Shown: positions 33,058 to 42,195, counted from the stretch's first letter. The stretch is 47,470 nt of DNA from an uncultured Bacilli bacterium (GCA_934098445.1 CAKOOW010000002.1:1-47470); one strand, 5' to 3'. Program-made: numbers and translations. Notes: a model not told the origin generated them from the sequence alone.

Positions 33058-35458
33058 TTTAGTTGAGATTAATGAGAAAGATTTTAATTATTTAAAAGAG
33101 TTAGATTTAGATATTCTAAAGAAATATAGTCTTTATTTTGATTATGATTTAATTATGAATAATATTTCTTTAACACCAATTGAGATTACAGAAGAAAAGA
33201 ATGATTATAAGGGTTTAGTTCTAACTTGGTTTAATGATTTGTTGTTTAATGAATTAGAATATTTTTATGATACGGATATTACGGGGGAGTTAACTAAGAA
33301 TAAAGATCCTTATGCGAAGGTTTGTCCTCTAAATGATAGAGAAAGTATGGAATATAAGGCTTATGTTAACTATAAGAAAGTTTTAGCGTTCTCTATTAAG
33401 GCTATTCTTGATGATAAGAAAGAGCTTATAAATGATAGTTATATTGCGGGAATTGATACTCCGTGTGATAATGAAGAAGTTATAGAGTTTAGAAATAGCT
33501 TAAATAAGATGACTGATGGGGCTTTTTTAGAGAAGTGGGATTTTGCTAATTTAATTGATTTAGAGGACTCCCTTAAGATTTATAAAAAGGTTCTTAAAGA
33601 TAAGAAGAAACCAGAGATTAAGGATAAGACTACTTTAGGCGATATTATGGATATTATCATTGATTATAGTAATAAAGTAGAGCTTGATGATTATGGAAAG
33701 GCTATCATTGATTATTTGGCTAGTGTTATTGATGCTGATAATTTATGGGATGGTATTAAGAGAAGTAATGTTTATGGGGAAATTAATACGGTTACTATAA
33801 TTTTTGCGGCTCAAGGGTTAGTGGATAGTAGAAAGAATGTTAATTATGCTAAGCATTATGAGAAAGTTTTAAGGAAGAAGAAGGATCCTACTAAAGAATT
33901 AGATGAAAAAGAATTAACTAGTTATAAAGGAACGGATATTTATGATGCAGTTAAGGGCTTAGATAATCAGTTAACGGGTAATTTAGAGACTATTAATAAT
34001 TTAGATAATTTCTGTCGTAATATTATTTTTAATAACAATAGATATAGTAATTTAAAGAAAAATGAGGGTTTATCCGAAGAAGTAGTAAAAGAGAATAATA
34101 ATAAGTATTTTAATAGAGAAGATTTTGGGAAAAAGATAACTTTTAAATTAGTTAATGGAGATAAAGAGACAACATTTACTAATAAAGTTACTAAAGAAGA
34201 GATGGAATCTGATACTAAGAAGGTTAATGAAGCTAAAGAAGCTTTAGATAATCTTGATAAAGAGTTAGAGGAAAGAAAAGCCTTAGCAGATACTCTTGAT
34301 AAGTTACTTCATAAGCAAGATTTAAGCGAGGAAGAATTAAACCTTTTAGATAAGTATGGAATTAATGGAGACTTAACAACAAATGAATTGGAGACTAAGA
34401 TTTCTTTAGTAGCAGCTAGATTAAATGAATTAGAGAATACTAAAGAAGAGAGGAAAGAAAAACAAAGTTCATTAGCTAAAGTAAGTGATATTTTAAATCT
34501 AAATAATATTAAAGATAAAGCTATTAAAAAATCAAAAGATTTAGTAAATTTTGTTAAAAATAAAGTTGGCTCTGTAGATAATAGTAAAAAACAAATGCTA
34601 GTAAATGGGGCTTTAAGTATCCTTTCGAGTGGGGTTGGAGCTAATTTAGCATTGGTTTTAGGACCAGTGGGGATTGTTTTAGTTAATGCAGTTGTGGCAC
34701 CAATTGCTACTCAAGCATTTGCCTATGGCAATATGCTTGAAGAGTCAGAGCTTAAAGGGGAAACTGTGGAAATTGAAAGTATTAATAAATCTAGTAATAA
34801 GCTTGTGAAGAAAGTAAATAGTTTCTTAAGAAAATCTCATTTAAAGAAATTAAGAGACTTAGCCGACTTTAATATTTTTGCTAAATTAGCTAATTCAAAG
34901 AATGATAAAGTTAGTAAAATATTTAGTAATAAAGAAGTAGTTAAAAGAATCGGTCTTTCTCTAACGGCAGGGTTAATCGGCATGGATTTAATGGCATTTT
35001 CTCGAGCTTTAAATAATATGGCTGTTAAGGCCAATAATAAGCCTAATCCTAGTAGTGCTTCTAACGGTGTAATTGATAATAGTACGGTTAATAAAGTTAA
35101 TTATGCTGATCCTAAACCAGCACCAGATGTTAAATTAGGACAGACAATCGGGACTGAAAATAAAATTACTGTTGGGTATAAGACTTCTTATGATGCTAAA
35201 TTAGGAATAAATCCGGTGAAATTAAATCAAAACATTATGTATGATGGCAATTCAATTATTAAAGAAGCTTACTATTATCAAAATGGAGTTATGAAAAAAT
35301 TAGCGGTTAATGCTAATAACTTAACAGAGACCATTAAAACTTTAGGCATCAAGCCTGAAGATGTAGTTGTTAATTTAGCGAAAAATAGTGGTGAAGGAAG
35401 AGCTTGGGTTACTGGAGAAGTAGCAGCCAAATCTTTAGGGTTGACATTGGTACCATGA
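33050..35458 (+). CDS. large unknown protein with hydrophobic segments, 802 aa
   Basis: I do not recognise it. Residues 1-350 are helical and charged, with C-P-L-N-D-R-E-S and a long Lys/Glu region. Residues about 380-490 form a coiled coil (TKKVNEAKEALDNLDKEL and ENTKEERKEKQSS). Two hydrophobic stretches follow: about 515-560, rich in Gly and Ala (ILSSGVGANLALVLGPVGIVL), and about 630-660 (KRIGLSLTAGLIGMDLMAF). The last ~130 residues are a separate Asn/Lys-rich domain ending SLGLTLVP. There is no signal peptide, so the topology is unclear. Overlaps at both ends (8 bp and 4 bp) tie it to the two small genes. Confidence 0.6.
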   Translation: MSNLVEINEKDFNYLKELDLDILKKYSLYFDYDLIMNNISLTPIEITEEKNDYKGLVLTWFNDLLFNELEYFYDTDITGELTKNKDPYAKVCPLNDRESMEYKAYVNYKKVLAFSIKAILDDKKELINDSYIAGIDTPCDNEEVIEFRNSLNKMTDGAFLEKWDFANLIDLEDSLKIYKKVLKDKKKPEIKDKTTLGDIMDIIIDYSNKVELDDYGKAIIDYLASVIDADNLWDGIKRSNVYGEINTVTIIFAAQGLVDSRKNVNYAKHYEKVLRKKKDPTKELDEKELTSYKGTDIYDAVKGLDNQLTGNLETINNLDNFCRNIIFNNNRYSNLKKNEGLSEEVVKENNNKYFNREDFGKKITFKLVNGDKETTFTNKVTKEEMESDTKKVNEAKEALDNLDKELEERKALADTLDKLLHKQDLSEEELNLLDKYGINGDLTTNELETKISLVAARLNELENTKEERKEKQSSLAKVSDILNLNNIKDKAIKKSKDLVNFVKNKVGSVDNSKKQMLVNGALSILSSGVGANLALVLGPVGIVLVNAVVAPIATQAFAYGNMLEESELKGETVEIESINKSSNKLVKKVNSFLRKSHLKKLRDLADFNIFAKLANSKNDKVSKIFSNKEVVKRIGLSLTAGLIGMDLMAFSRALNNMAVKANNKPNPSSASNGVIDNSTVNKVNYADPKPAPDVKLGQTIGTENKITVGYKTSYDAKLGINPVKLNQNIMYDGNSIIKEAYYYQNGVMKKLAVNANNLTETIKTLGIKPEDVVVNLAKNSGEGRAWVTGEVAAKSLGLTLVP

Positions 35459-35712
35459 ATGAACGTATAATAAATTTAAAAGATGGAACTTCTTTATATA
35501 TAGCAGATACCCTAGAATATAAGGGAAAAAGATATGTTTATGGACTACAATATGACAAATTAACGGAGAATGTTACAGGAAAATATTATATTTTAGAAGT
35601 TGTTATTCTTAATGATAAGTTAAACTTAAAGAAGATAGAAGATAAAGAATTAAAAGATAAAATATACGTAATGTTTACTAGTAGACAGTTAGAAAATATT
35701 TTAGATAATTAA
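35455..35712 (+). CDS. small unknown protein, 85 aa
   Basis: The ATG at 35455 overlaps the TGA of the 802-residue gene (ATGA). A longer frame from 35404 lies inside that gene and has no ribosome site. The product starts MNERIINLKDGTSLYIADTLEYKGKRYVYG, a beta-rich pattern like the small protein at 32809, and ends with a helix FTSRQLENILDN. It may be a small cytosolic partner of the large protein. A terminator starts directly at the stop codon. Confidence 0.6.
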   Translation: MNERIINLKDGTSLYIADTLEYKGKRYVYGLQYDKLTENVTGKYYILEVVILNDKLNLKKIEDKELKDKIYVMFTSRQLENILDN

Positions 35713-35740
35713 GAGTTTTGTGGAAATACAAAGCTCTTTT
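35711..35740 (+). terminator. terminator of the HExxH/802-aa operon
   Basis: AAGAGTTTTGT (35711-35721) pairs with ACAAAGCTCTT (35728-35738), 11 bp with one G-U, 6-nt loop, then T. A TATAAT at 35744-35749 follows for the next gene. Confidence 0.7.
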
Positions 35741-35764
35741 AAGTATAATAGAGAAGAGGTTGTT

Positions 35765-36658
35765 ATGGAAGAACTAATTCAAGTACAAAGATATAGTGAA
35801 AATGAGTGTTATATTAGTGGTCTTTATGAAGGAAATACTAAGGCAACTTACTTAGTTATTATGGTTCATGATGGTGGTAATAATAAAGATGAGAATGGGG
35901 CTTTTCCGATAGTAGAGAATTCTAATTTTAAAAAAGTTCAAGGGAAGATAGAGTTTCAAGAAAAGGAATATGGGAATTATGAGATTCTAAGTAATACTTT
36001 AACTCTTAAAGATGAGTTTGGGGTATTTAGATATGATTTAAGAAATTATGGGAATAGTAAGTTAGATAATACAGTTGATAAGAGAGATATGTTATATGAA
36101 AGGTATGCTAAAGACTTAAGAGATGTTATTAAGTATTTAAGAAATAAGTATCCTTTTAAGAAGGTGTCTTTTGTAGGAACGGGAATAGGGGGCTTAATCA
36201 TTGAGTATTATTTAACTAAATACTTAGATATTCCTAAAGAGATGGTGGGAAAAGTAGTATTTATATGTCCAAATAGTCCTAAGATTATTTATAATCTAGA
36301 TAGTAAGTATTCTTTTAGTTATCAAAAGTATGATTATATTTTAAAGACTAATAAACAGTTTACGAAGATTAAGGGGATTTATGAAGGTCTAAAGACTATT
36401 TATGAAGCGGAGAATAATTATAATCTAGATATAGAGTATGCTTCTAAGATGATACCATCTTTATATATCTTATCTTTACAAGATAAGATGTATCCTTGGG
36501 AAGTGTTAACTAGTGAGATAGAGAATATTAAAAGAATAAATAAAGATGTTGAGGTAGAAGTAATAAATACTTTAGAAGGGGCTTTTCATGGGATATATGA
36601 TTATCAGAGTAGTAATTATATGTTAATGAAAGTTTATGAATATTTAAAGGAGGAATAA
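35765..36658 (+). CDS. alpha/beta-hydrolase-fold protein with Gly at the nucleophile position
   Basis: The fold is readable: a first strand TYLVIMVHDGGNN with an oxyanion-like turn, a YDLRNYGNS segment, then VSFVGTGIGGLIIEYYL, where active relatives have G-x-S-x-G (as in VGHSMGG). Here the central Ser is Gly, so the normal nucleophile is missing. The acid region YILSLQDKMYPW and a late histidine EGAFHGIYDY are present. It may be a binding protein or use another chemistry. The ATG at 35765 has AGAAGAGG upstream; the GTG at 35720 sits inside the terminator hairpin. DUF2130 begins 1 bp after the stop. Confidence 0.68.
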   Translation: MEELIQVQRYSENECYISGLYEGNTKATYLVIMVHDGGNNKDENGAFPIVENSNFKKVQGKIEFQEKEYGNYEILSNTLTLKDEFGVFRYDLRNYGNSKLDNTVDKRDMLYERYAKDLRDVIKYLRNKYPFKKVSFVGTGIGGLIIEYYLTKYLDIPKEMVGKVVFICPNSPKIIYNLDSKYSFSYQKYDYILKTNKQFTKIKGIYEGLKTIYEAENNYNLDIEYASKMIPSLYILSLQDKMYPWEVLTSEIENIKRINKDVEVEVINTLEGAFHGIYDYQSSNYMLMKVYEYLKEE

Positions 36659-36659
36659 A

Positions 36660-38063
36660 ATGAATGAGATTAAGTGTCCTAATTGTGGAACAGTAATAAA
36701 AATAGATGAGAGTATTTATGCGAAGATTGTTAAACAAGTGAGAGATAAGGAGTTTAATGAAGATATAAAGAAACGTTTAGAAGAGGAACATCTAAGAGAA
36801 GAGCAAGCTTTAGAGTTACAGAAGACTTCTTTAGAACAGTATTATCAAGAGAAGGAGTATAAACTTAAAGAAGAGTATAATAAGAGTGTTTTAGAGTTAA
36901 AACAACAAGGATTAAATAAAGATTTAGAGACTAAGGAAATCTTAAGTAAGAAAGATAAAGAATTAGTAGAGCTTAAGACTAAGTTAGATAATCAGACTGA
37001 GTTAGTTAAGAGTAAGGTTAGTAAAGAGTATCAAGATGAAGTATATCAAAAAGAGAAGATTATTTCTCAATTACAAAGTGATATTAGGATTCAAGAGAGT
37101 AAGTATAAACTAGAATTACAAGATAATTTAAATAAGAAGGATAAAGAGATAGGTAGTTTACAAAATACTATAGAGAATACAAAGAATAGTTATCTTTTAA
37201 AAGAGAATAATTTAAAAGAGGCTTATGAAGAGAAGTTAAAACTTAAAGATGAGCAGATTGCTTATTATAAGGATTTTAAGGCTAAACAGTCAACTAAGAT
37301 GATTGGAGAGTCTTTGGAAGTGCATTGTAATAATGAATTTAATAAACTAAGACCATTGTTTCCTAAGAGTTATTTTGAGAAAGATAATGATTGTAAGAAT
37401 GGGTCTAAAGGAGATTTTATCTTTAGAGATTATGATGATGAAGGAACAGAGATTACTTCAATTATGTTTGAGATGAAGAATGAAGCTGATAAGACGGCTA
37501 GTAAACATAAGAATGAGGATTTCTTTAAAGAGTTAGATAAAGATCGTAAAGAAAAGAATTGTGAATATGCTGTATTGGTATCAATGCTGGAGATAGATAA
37601 TGATTATTATAATGAGGGTATTGTTGATGTATCTTATAAATATCCCAAGATGTATGTTATTAGACCTCAGTTTTTTATTCCTATTATTACTCTTATTAGA
37701 GGAATGGGACTTAATACTTTAGAGTATAAAAAAGAGATAGAATTATTACAAAGAGAGAATATTGATATTTCTCATTTTGAAGAGAATATGAATAGTTTTA
37801 AAGAATCTTTTGGAAGAAATTATCGTTTAGCTAGTGATAAGTTTAAAAAAGCTATTGAAGAAATTGATAAGACTATTGAACATTTACAAAAGACTAAAGA
37901 GAATTTATTATCTAGTGATAAGAATTTAAGGATTGCTAATGATAAGGCTGAAGGTTTAAGTATAAAGAAATTAACTAGTAATAGTAAGACGGTTCGAGAG
38001 ATGTTTGAAAATCTCGAAGAAAAGAAACAACTAGAGATGAAGGATAGTATTAGGAAAGAGTGA
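36660..38063 (+). CDS. DUF2130 family protein
   Basis: The 467-residue product begins with a zinc-ribbon-like MNEIKCPNCGTVIKID, then a long coiled coil rich in Lys, Glu and Gln (about 20-210), then the DUF2130 core: SLEVHCNNEFNKLRPLFPKSYFEKDN, GSKGDFIFRDYDDEG, MFEMKNEAD and NCEYAVLVSMLE. The D-x-E-x-K style FEMKNE resembles a restriction-endonuclease-like core, which has been proposed for the family; nuclease activity is not shown here. AGGAGG precedes the ATG. The neighbour upstream is the alpha/beta-hydrolase-fold protein, and a strong hairpin follows. Confidence 0.85.
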   Translation: MNEIKCPNCGTVIKIDESIYAKIVKQVRDKEFNEDIKKRLEEEHLREEQALELQKTSLEQYYQEKEYKLKEEYNKSVLELKQQGLNKDLETKEILSKKDKELVELKTKLDNQTELVKSKVSKEYQDEVYQKEKIISQLQSDIRIQESKYKLELQDNLNKKDKEIGSLQNTIENTKNSYLLKENNLKEAYEEKLKLKDEQIAYYKDFKAKQSTKMIGESLEVHCNNEFNKLRPLFPKSYFEKDNDCKNGSKGDFIFRDYDDEGTEITSIMFEMKNEADKTASKHKNEDFFKELDKDRKEKNCEYAVLVSMLEIDNDYYNEGIVDVSYKYPKMYVIRPQFFIPIITLIRGMGLNTLEYKKEIELLQRENIDISHFEENMNSFKESFGRNYRLASDKFKKAIEEIDKTIEHLQKTKENLLSSDKNLRIANDKAEGLSIKKLTSNSKTVREMFENLEEKKQLEMKDSIRKE

Positions 38064-38071
38064 AATTAGAT

Positions 38072-38130
38072 AGTTAACGACCAATTTTGATGCTTATATA
38101 GCTAAAAGTGGTCGTTAACTTGCTTTTTTA
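38072..38130 (+). terminator. terminator after the DUF2130 gene
   Basis: AGTTAACGACCAATTTT (38072-38088) and AAAAGTGGTCGTTAACT (38104-38120) pair at 16 of 17 positions, 15-nt loop, then TGC and six or more T. Confidence 0.8.
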
Positions 38131-38263
38131 GAAAATTAAAAGAAACTAATATGAAATTTAAAATACTACAATGAATCTTTTATTGTAGTATTTTTGGTAA
38201 AATGACAAAGAAAAAGTTAAAGTATGTTTTTAGAAGAAAATGGAAAACTAAAGAAGAAAAATG

Positions 38264-38292
38264 TTTACAAATGATGGTAAAATAAGTATGAT
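38264..38292 (+). promoter_or_regulatory. uvrB promoter
   Basis: TTTACA (38264-38269), 17-bp spacer, TATGAT (38287-38292), 28 bp before the ATG. No LexA-type palindrome was noticed around it. Confidence 0.6.
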
Positions 38293-38319
38293 AAAAGAAA
38301 TTTGAAAAGAGGGAATGCT

Positions 38320-40272
38320 ATGTTTGAATTAGTATCAAAATATCAACCTAGTGGCGATCAACCAGAAGCTATTAAAGAATTAGTCGAAGGAATAAATGCT
38401 GGCAAGAAAGAACAGGTTTTACTGGGAGCCACGGGAACAGGTAAAACTTTTACGATTGCCAATGTTATTGCTAAAACGAATAAACCAACGTTAGTACTTG
38501 CTCATAATAAGACTCTTGCCGGACAATTGTATTCGGAGTTAAAAGAATTCTTTCCACATAATCATGTTGAATACTTTGTATCCTATTATGATTATTATCA
38601 ACCAGAAGCTTATGTTCCTTCGAGTGATACTTATATTGAAAAGGATAGCTCTATTAACGATGAGATTGATGAATTAAGACATGGGGCGACTAGTAGTCTA
38701 ATTAATAATCGAGATGTTATAGTAGTAGCTAGTGTGTCTTGTATCTATGGAATTGGAGATAAAGAAGACTATGTTAATTCGATGTTAATACTTAGTGTAG
38801 GACAGAAGATTAGTAGAGGATATATCTTAGATAGATTAGTAGATATGACTTATGAGAGAAATGATTTAGACTTTCATAGAGGGACTTTTAGAGTACATGG
38901 TGATACTATTGATATTATTATGGCTAGTGAAAAGGCGCATGGGGTAAGAATAGAGTTATTTGGAGATGAAGTAGATAGAATAGCAATATTTGATCCTTTG
39001 ACGGGGGGAATAGAAAAACAAGTTAAGAATATATCTATATTTCCAGCGACGCATTTTGTTACGAGTAAAGATAAGTTAAATGAAGCGATAAGAAGAATAC
39101 AAGAAGAGTTAGAGGAAAGATTAAAGTATCTTAAAGATAATAATAAATTAATAGAAGAACAAAGATTAAGAGAAAGAGTTAACTATGATATAGAGATGCT
39201 AAAAGAAACAGGCTTTTGTAATGGAGTAGAGAATTATTCTAGACATTTAGCTTTAAGAGGAGAAGGAGAGACTCCTTCGACTTTGATGGATTTCTTTCCT
39301 AAAGACTTCTTATTAGTAGTAGATGAATCTCATGTAACATTACCACAAGTAAGAGGAATGTATAATGGGGATAGGATGCGTAAACAAACACTTGTAGATT
39401 ATGGATTTAGATTACCTAGTGCTTTAGATAATAGACCTCTTAAGTATGAGGAGTTTGAAAGAAAGATTAATCAAGTTATTTATGTATCAGCAACACCAGG
39501 AGACTTAGAATTAGAACATACGCATAATCAGTATGTAGAACAGATAATAAGACCGACAGGATTATTAGATCCAGAGATTGAGATTAGAAAGACTGAAGGT
39601 CAAATAGATGATATTATCAGTGAAATTAATATTCGAAAGAAGAGAAATGAAAGAGTATTAATAACTACTTTGACTATTAGAATGGCAGAAGAATTAACTA
39701 ACTATTTAAAAGAAGTAGGTATTAAAGTAGAATATTTACATAGTGAGGTTAAGACTTTAGATAGACTTAAAATTATTCATGATTTAAGATGCGGTAAGTA
39801 TGATTGTGTAGTAGGTATTAACTTATTAAGAGAGGGTATAGATATACCTGAGGTATCTTTAATATGTATTATGGATGCGGATAAGCAAGGATTCTTAAGA
39901 AGTACAAGGAGTTTAATTCAGACTGTTGGTAGAGCCGCTAGAAATGCTAATGGACATGTTATTATGTATGCAGATACAGTAAGTGATGCAATGGATGAGA
40001 CTATCAAAGAGACTAATAGACGTCGTAGTATTCAAGAAAAATATAATAAAGAACATGGAATAGTTCCTAAGACTATTATTAAAGAAATAAGAGAAGTTGT
40101 TTCTAATGAGATTAAAGAAGATAATAGTACTAAGAAGACAAAGATGAATAAGAAAGAGAAAGCTTTATTAATGCAATCAATTGAGACGCAGATGAATGAG
40201 GCTGCTAAGAATTTAGACTTTGAAAGGGCTATGGAGTTAAGAGATATCTTATTTGAGATGAAAAGTAATTAA
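38320..40272 (+). CDS. uvrB: excinuclease ABC subunit B
   Basis: UvrB is the damage-verifying helicase-like subunit of nucleotide excision repair. The 650-residue product has Walker A GATGTGKT (36-43), the beta-hairpin YYDYYQPEAYVPSSDTYIEKD, DESHVTLPQ, the SATPGDLE segment, REGIDIPEVSL and the QTVGRAARN motif. A UVR domain closes it (IETQMNEAAKNLDFERAMEL), the contact with UvrC. Length is typical. I use the ATG at 38320 with GAGGGAATG upstream; the TTG at 38302 lies in front of that site. uvrA and uvrC are not in the window. It is a single-gene unit with its own promoter and terminator. Confidence 0.96.
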   Translation: MFELVSKYQPSGDQPEAIKELVEGINAGKKEQVLLGATGTGKTFTIANVIAKTNKPTLVLAHNKTLAGQLYSELKEFFPHNHVEYFVSYYDYYQPEAYVPSSDTYIEKDSSINDEIDELRHGATSSLINNRDVIVVASVSCIYGIGDKEDYVNSMLILSVGQKISRGYILDRLVDMTYERNDLDFHRGTFRVHGDTIDIIMASEKAHGVRIELFGDEVDRIAIFDPLTGGIEKQVKNISIFPATHFVTSKDKLNEAIRRIQEELEERLKYLKDNNKLIEEQRLRERVNYDIEMLKETGFCNGVENYSRHLALRGEGETPSTLMDFFPKDFLLVVDESHVTLPQVRGMYNGDRMRKQTLVDYGFRLPSALDNRPLKYEEFERKINQVIYVSATPGDLELEHTHNQYVEQIIRPTGLLDPEIEIRKTEGQIDDIISEINIRKKRNERVLITTLTIRMAEELTNYLKEVGIKVEYLHSEVKTLDRLKIIHDLRCGKYDCVVGINLLREGIDIPEVSLICIMDADKQGFLRSTRSLIQTVGRAARNANGHVIMYADTVSDAMDETIKETNRRRSIQEKYNKEHGIVPKTIIKEIREVVSNEIKEDNSTKKTKMNKKEKALLMQSIETQMNEAAKNLDFERAMELRDILFEMKSN

Positions 40273-40275
40273 AAA

Positions 40276-40308
40276 ATTGTTACCTATATGCTAGGTAACG
40301 ATTTTTTT
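40276..40308 (+). terminator. uvrB terminator
   Basis: ATTGTTACCTA (40276-40286) with TAGGTAACGAT (40292-40302), 11 bp with one G-U pair, 5-nt loop and a T run to 40308. Confidence 0.82.
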
Positions 40309-40360
40309 AAGTTCTATGTATATATTCTATTTATATGGATATATTAAATTTATTTATATA

Positions 40361-40654
40361 TTTTCATAGAGTTGAAAACTCTATGAAAGCTAACTTTCGG
40401 ATACTATTCTTACTTTATAACATAACTATATCATAGAAAATAGGCTTTTTAAAGAAAAAGTCATTAGTTTAACTATTCTTTTGTAGTCAAATTTCTAGTC
40501 AAGTAAATATTCTTCAAATCTAGGTGAATATTGGTCTTGTAAGACATTATCATAGTTAGAAAATCAAATCTATTCTAGTCAAAAATTCTAGTCAAATAGT
40601 CTTTAAGACCAGTATTCACCTAGTATTTTCATAGAGTTTTCAACTCTATGAAAA
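40361..40654 (+). mobile_element. nested-palindrome element (MITE-like), 294 bp
   Basis: The gap between uvrB and the first DGR target holds ordered structure and no gene. Outer ends 40361-40389 and 40626-40654 are each a palindrome (TTTCATAGAGTT..AACTCTATGAAA type) and are reverse complements at 28 of 29 bases. Inside, 40520-40538 (CTAGGTGAATATTGGTCTT) and 40605-40623 form a 19-bp inverted repeat with one mismatch, each flanked by a GTCTT..AAGAC mini-palindrome. Four TAGTCAA words lie within. No obvious target-site duplication is seen. It may be a miniature mobile element, a structured RNA or a regulatory hairpin of the target gene. Confidence 0.55.
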
Positions 40655-40725
40655 GTGTAAAGAAATGTAAAGTATATTATTCTTATAAATGGTTATTCTA
40701 TATGTGAATATTACCTATAGATAGG

Positions 40726-42195
40726 ATGGCTTCTGGAATTATGAAAAAGTTTAATAAAGATAAATATTTAAAACAAATGGAATTTAAAAGATTTTATAGA
40801 AAATATGAAAGATACTTTTATATCGGTATTCCTTGTCTTTTAGTAGGTATCTTAGGAATATATTTTGCTTATTCAAAATTTACTACTACGGCTGATGAAG
40901 AAGTAGTAAAAACAACTGTTGGTGATTTTATTTATGGTGATGTAGTTATTAATAATTATGTTAATGGTGAGTATGTAGTTGAGGCTCCAGCCCAAGCCAC
41001 TGGATATAAAGTTGATAAAATTGTTTGTGATAATGGTGCCATTGGCGAATGGAATGCTAGAGATTGGGGACCAATTATTTCTAATGTAACTAAAAGAAGT
41101 AAATGCAATATTTATTTTGTGAATACTGAAAAGATAAATATTGGTAATGTGGCTGTGCCATTAGATGCTTATGGACTTTGTCCAACAGTAAATGCAGACG
41201 GGACAGCAACGGTTACGGAAGGAGAAAGCACATACGGCTATTTATGCAGTATGAAAGATGCTTATGGGACAAGCTATTACTATCGTGGTAATGTAACAAA
41301 TAACTATGTAAAATTTGGAACATGGTCTAATGATACACCGTCAATATTTGCTGATAGATATGGCGAACTGTATGATTCTTTAGATGATTGCAAAAACCAA
41401 GAAGATTCATCTGATTGTACTGAGATAATTCGTGCTGGAAAAGATATGTATTGGCGTATAATTCGTATAAACGGTGATGGTACGGTAAGAGTTATATATG
41501 ATGGTACGAGTGCTAGTTCAAACGGTGAATCTAGTAGTTATAGGCAAATTGGTACTACGGCTTTCAATAGCTCTAATGGTAATGCTTATATTGGTTATAT
41601 GTATGGTAAAGATGATGCATCAACCTATGCTGAGACCCATGCTAATACCAATAATTCAACAATAAAAACTTATCTTGATACATGGTATGAGAATAATATT
41701 AAAGGGACAACAAATGAACAATATATTGCCGATAATATATTTTGTAATGATCGTAGCTTTGCTCCAAATAATACTGGGAAAGGTACTTCCGCCTATTTTA
41801 CATATTATCGCTGGTACAATGATGCTGGCACTACGCAAAACAGTAAAATGATGTTGACATGTCCACAGAAAAATGATGCTTTTACAGTAAATGATACAAT
41901 TAAAGGAAATGGTGCTTTAACTTATGGCATAGGTTTGTTAACGGCTGATGAAGTAGTATTAGCTGGAGGCTTGGGTTCAAGTAATTTAAATTATTACCTC
42001 CATAGTGGGCAAGACTATTGGCTTGCTTCGCCTGGCAGCTTCTACGGCCACACTTATGAGCGTAATGTGAGTTCCGACGGTCACTCGATGGAACGCCGTA
42101 TCGACTACTCGTTTGGGGCTCGTCCAGTTTTTAATCTGACATCTGATATATTAAAAAATGGTGATGGGATATCTAGTAATCCTTATCACGCGTAA
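40726..42195 (+). CDS. DGR target: membrane-anchored C-type-lectin-like display protein 1
   Basis: The 489-residue product has a basic cytoplasmic start, one membrane helix (about 31-50) and a long outer part. Residues 70-135 form a small repeat-like domain with INNYVNGEYVVEAP and two cysteines (101, 127). LCPTVNADG, YWRIIRINGDGTVRVIYDGTS and TCPQKNDAFTVND mark the DUF6273-like/C-type-lectin-like body. The variable segment (433-467, bases 42022-42126) is followed by the RPVFNL strand and a SNPYHA tail. Compared with the gene at 42759 it has about 40 extra residues before YWRII. The start is ATG 40726 or 40741. Role inferred: a diversified surface binder. Confidence 0.8.
   Translation: MASGIMKKFNKDKYLKQMEFKRFYRKYERYFYIGIPCLLVGILGIYFAYSKFTTTADEEVVKTTVGDFIYGDVVINNYVNGEYVVEAPAQATGYKVDKIVCDNGAIGEWNARDWGPIISNVTKRSKCNIYFVNTEKINIGNVAVPLDAYGLCPTVNADGTATVTEGESTYGYLCSMKDAYGTSYYYRGNVTNNYVKFGTWSNDTPSIFADRYGELYDSLDDCKNQEDSSDCTEIIRAGKDMYWRIIRINGDGTVRVIYDGTSASSNGESSSYRQIGTTAFNSSNGNAYIGYMYGKDDASTYAETHANTNNSTIKTYLDTWYENNIKGTTNEQYIADNIFCNDRSFAPNNTGKGTSAYFTYYRWYNDAGTTQNSKMMLTCPQKNDAFTVNDTIKGNGALTYGIGLLTADEVVLAGGLGSSNLNYYLHSGQDYWLASPGSFYGHTYERNVSSDGHSMERRIDYSFGARPVFNLTSDILKNGDGISSNPYHA
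42022..42126 (+). repeat. DGR variable region VR2
   Basis: Aligned in codon register to the template at 42372-42479, it is 3 nt shorter. Both share CTTGCTTCGCCT at the start and CGTCCA at the end. By my hand count 28 substitutions separate them, and about 18 fall on template adenines (AAC to GGC, TAC, CAC, GAC, CGC). The remaining ~10 are at other bases, so a slightly different template may have been the direct donor. Confidence 0.8.

Noticed and set aside
35720..35764. Extended start of the alpha/beta-hydrolase-fold protein
   Set aside because: The codons lie in the terminator hairpin of the previous operon and the -10 box; ATG 35765 has a clear site.
40361..40654. CRISPR-like repeats between uvrB and the target gene
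   Set aside because: Only two outer copies in opposite orientation, inner inverted arms, no regular spacers and no cas genes.
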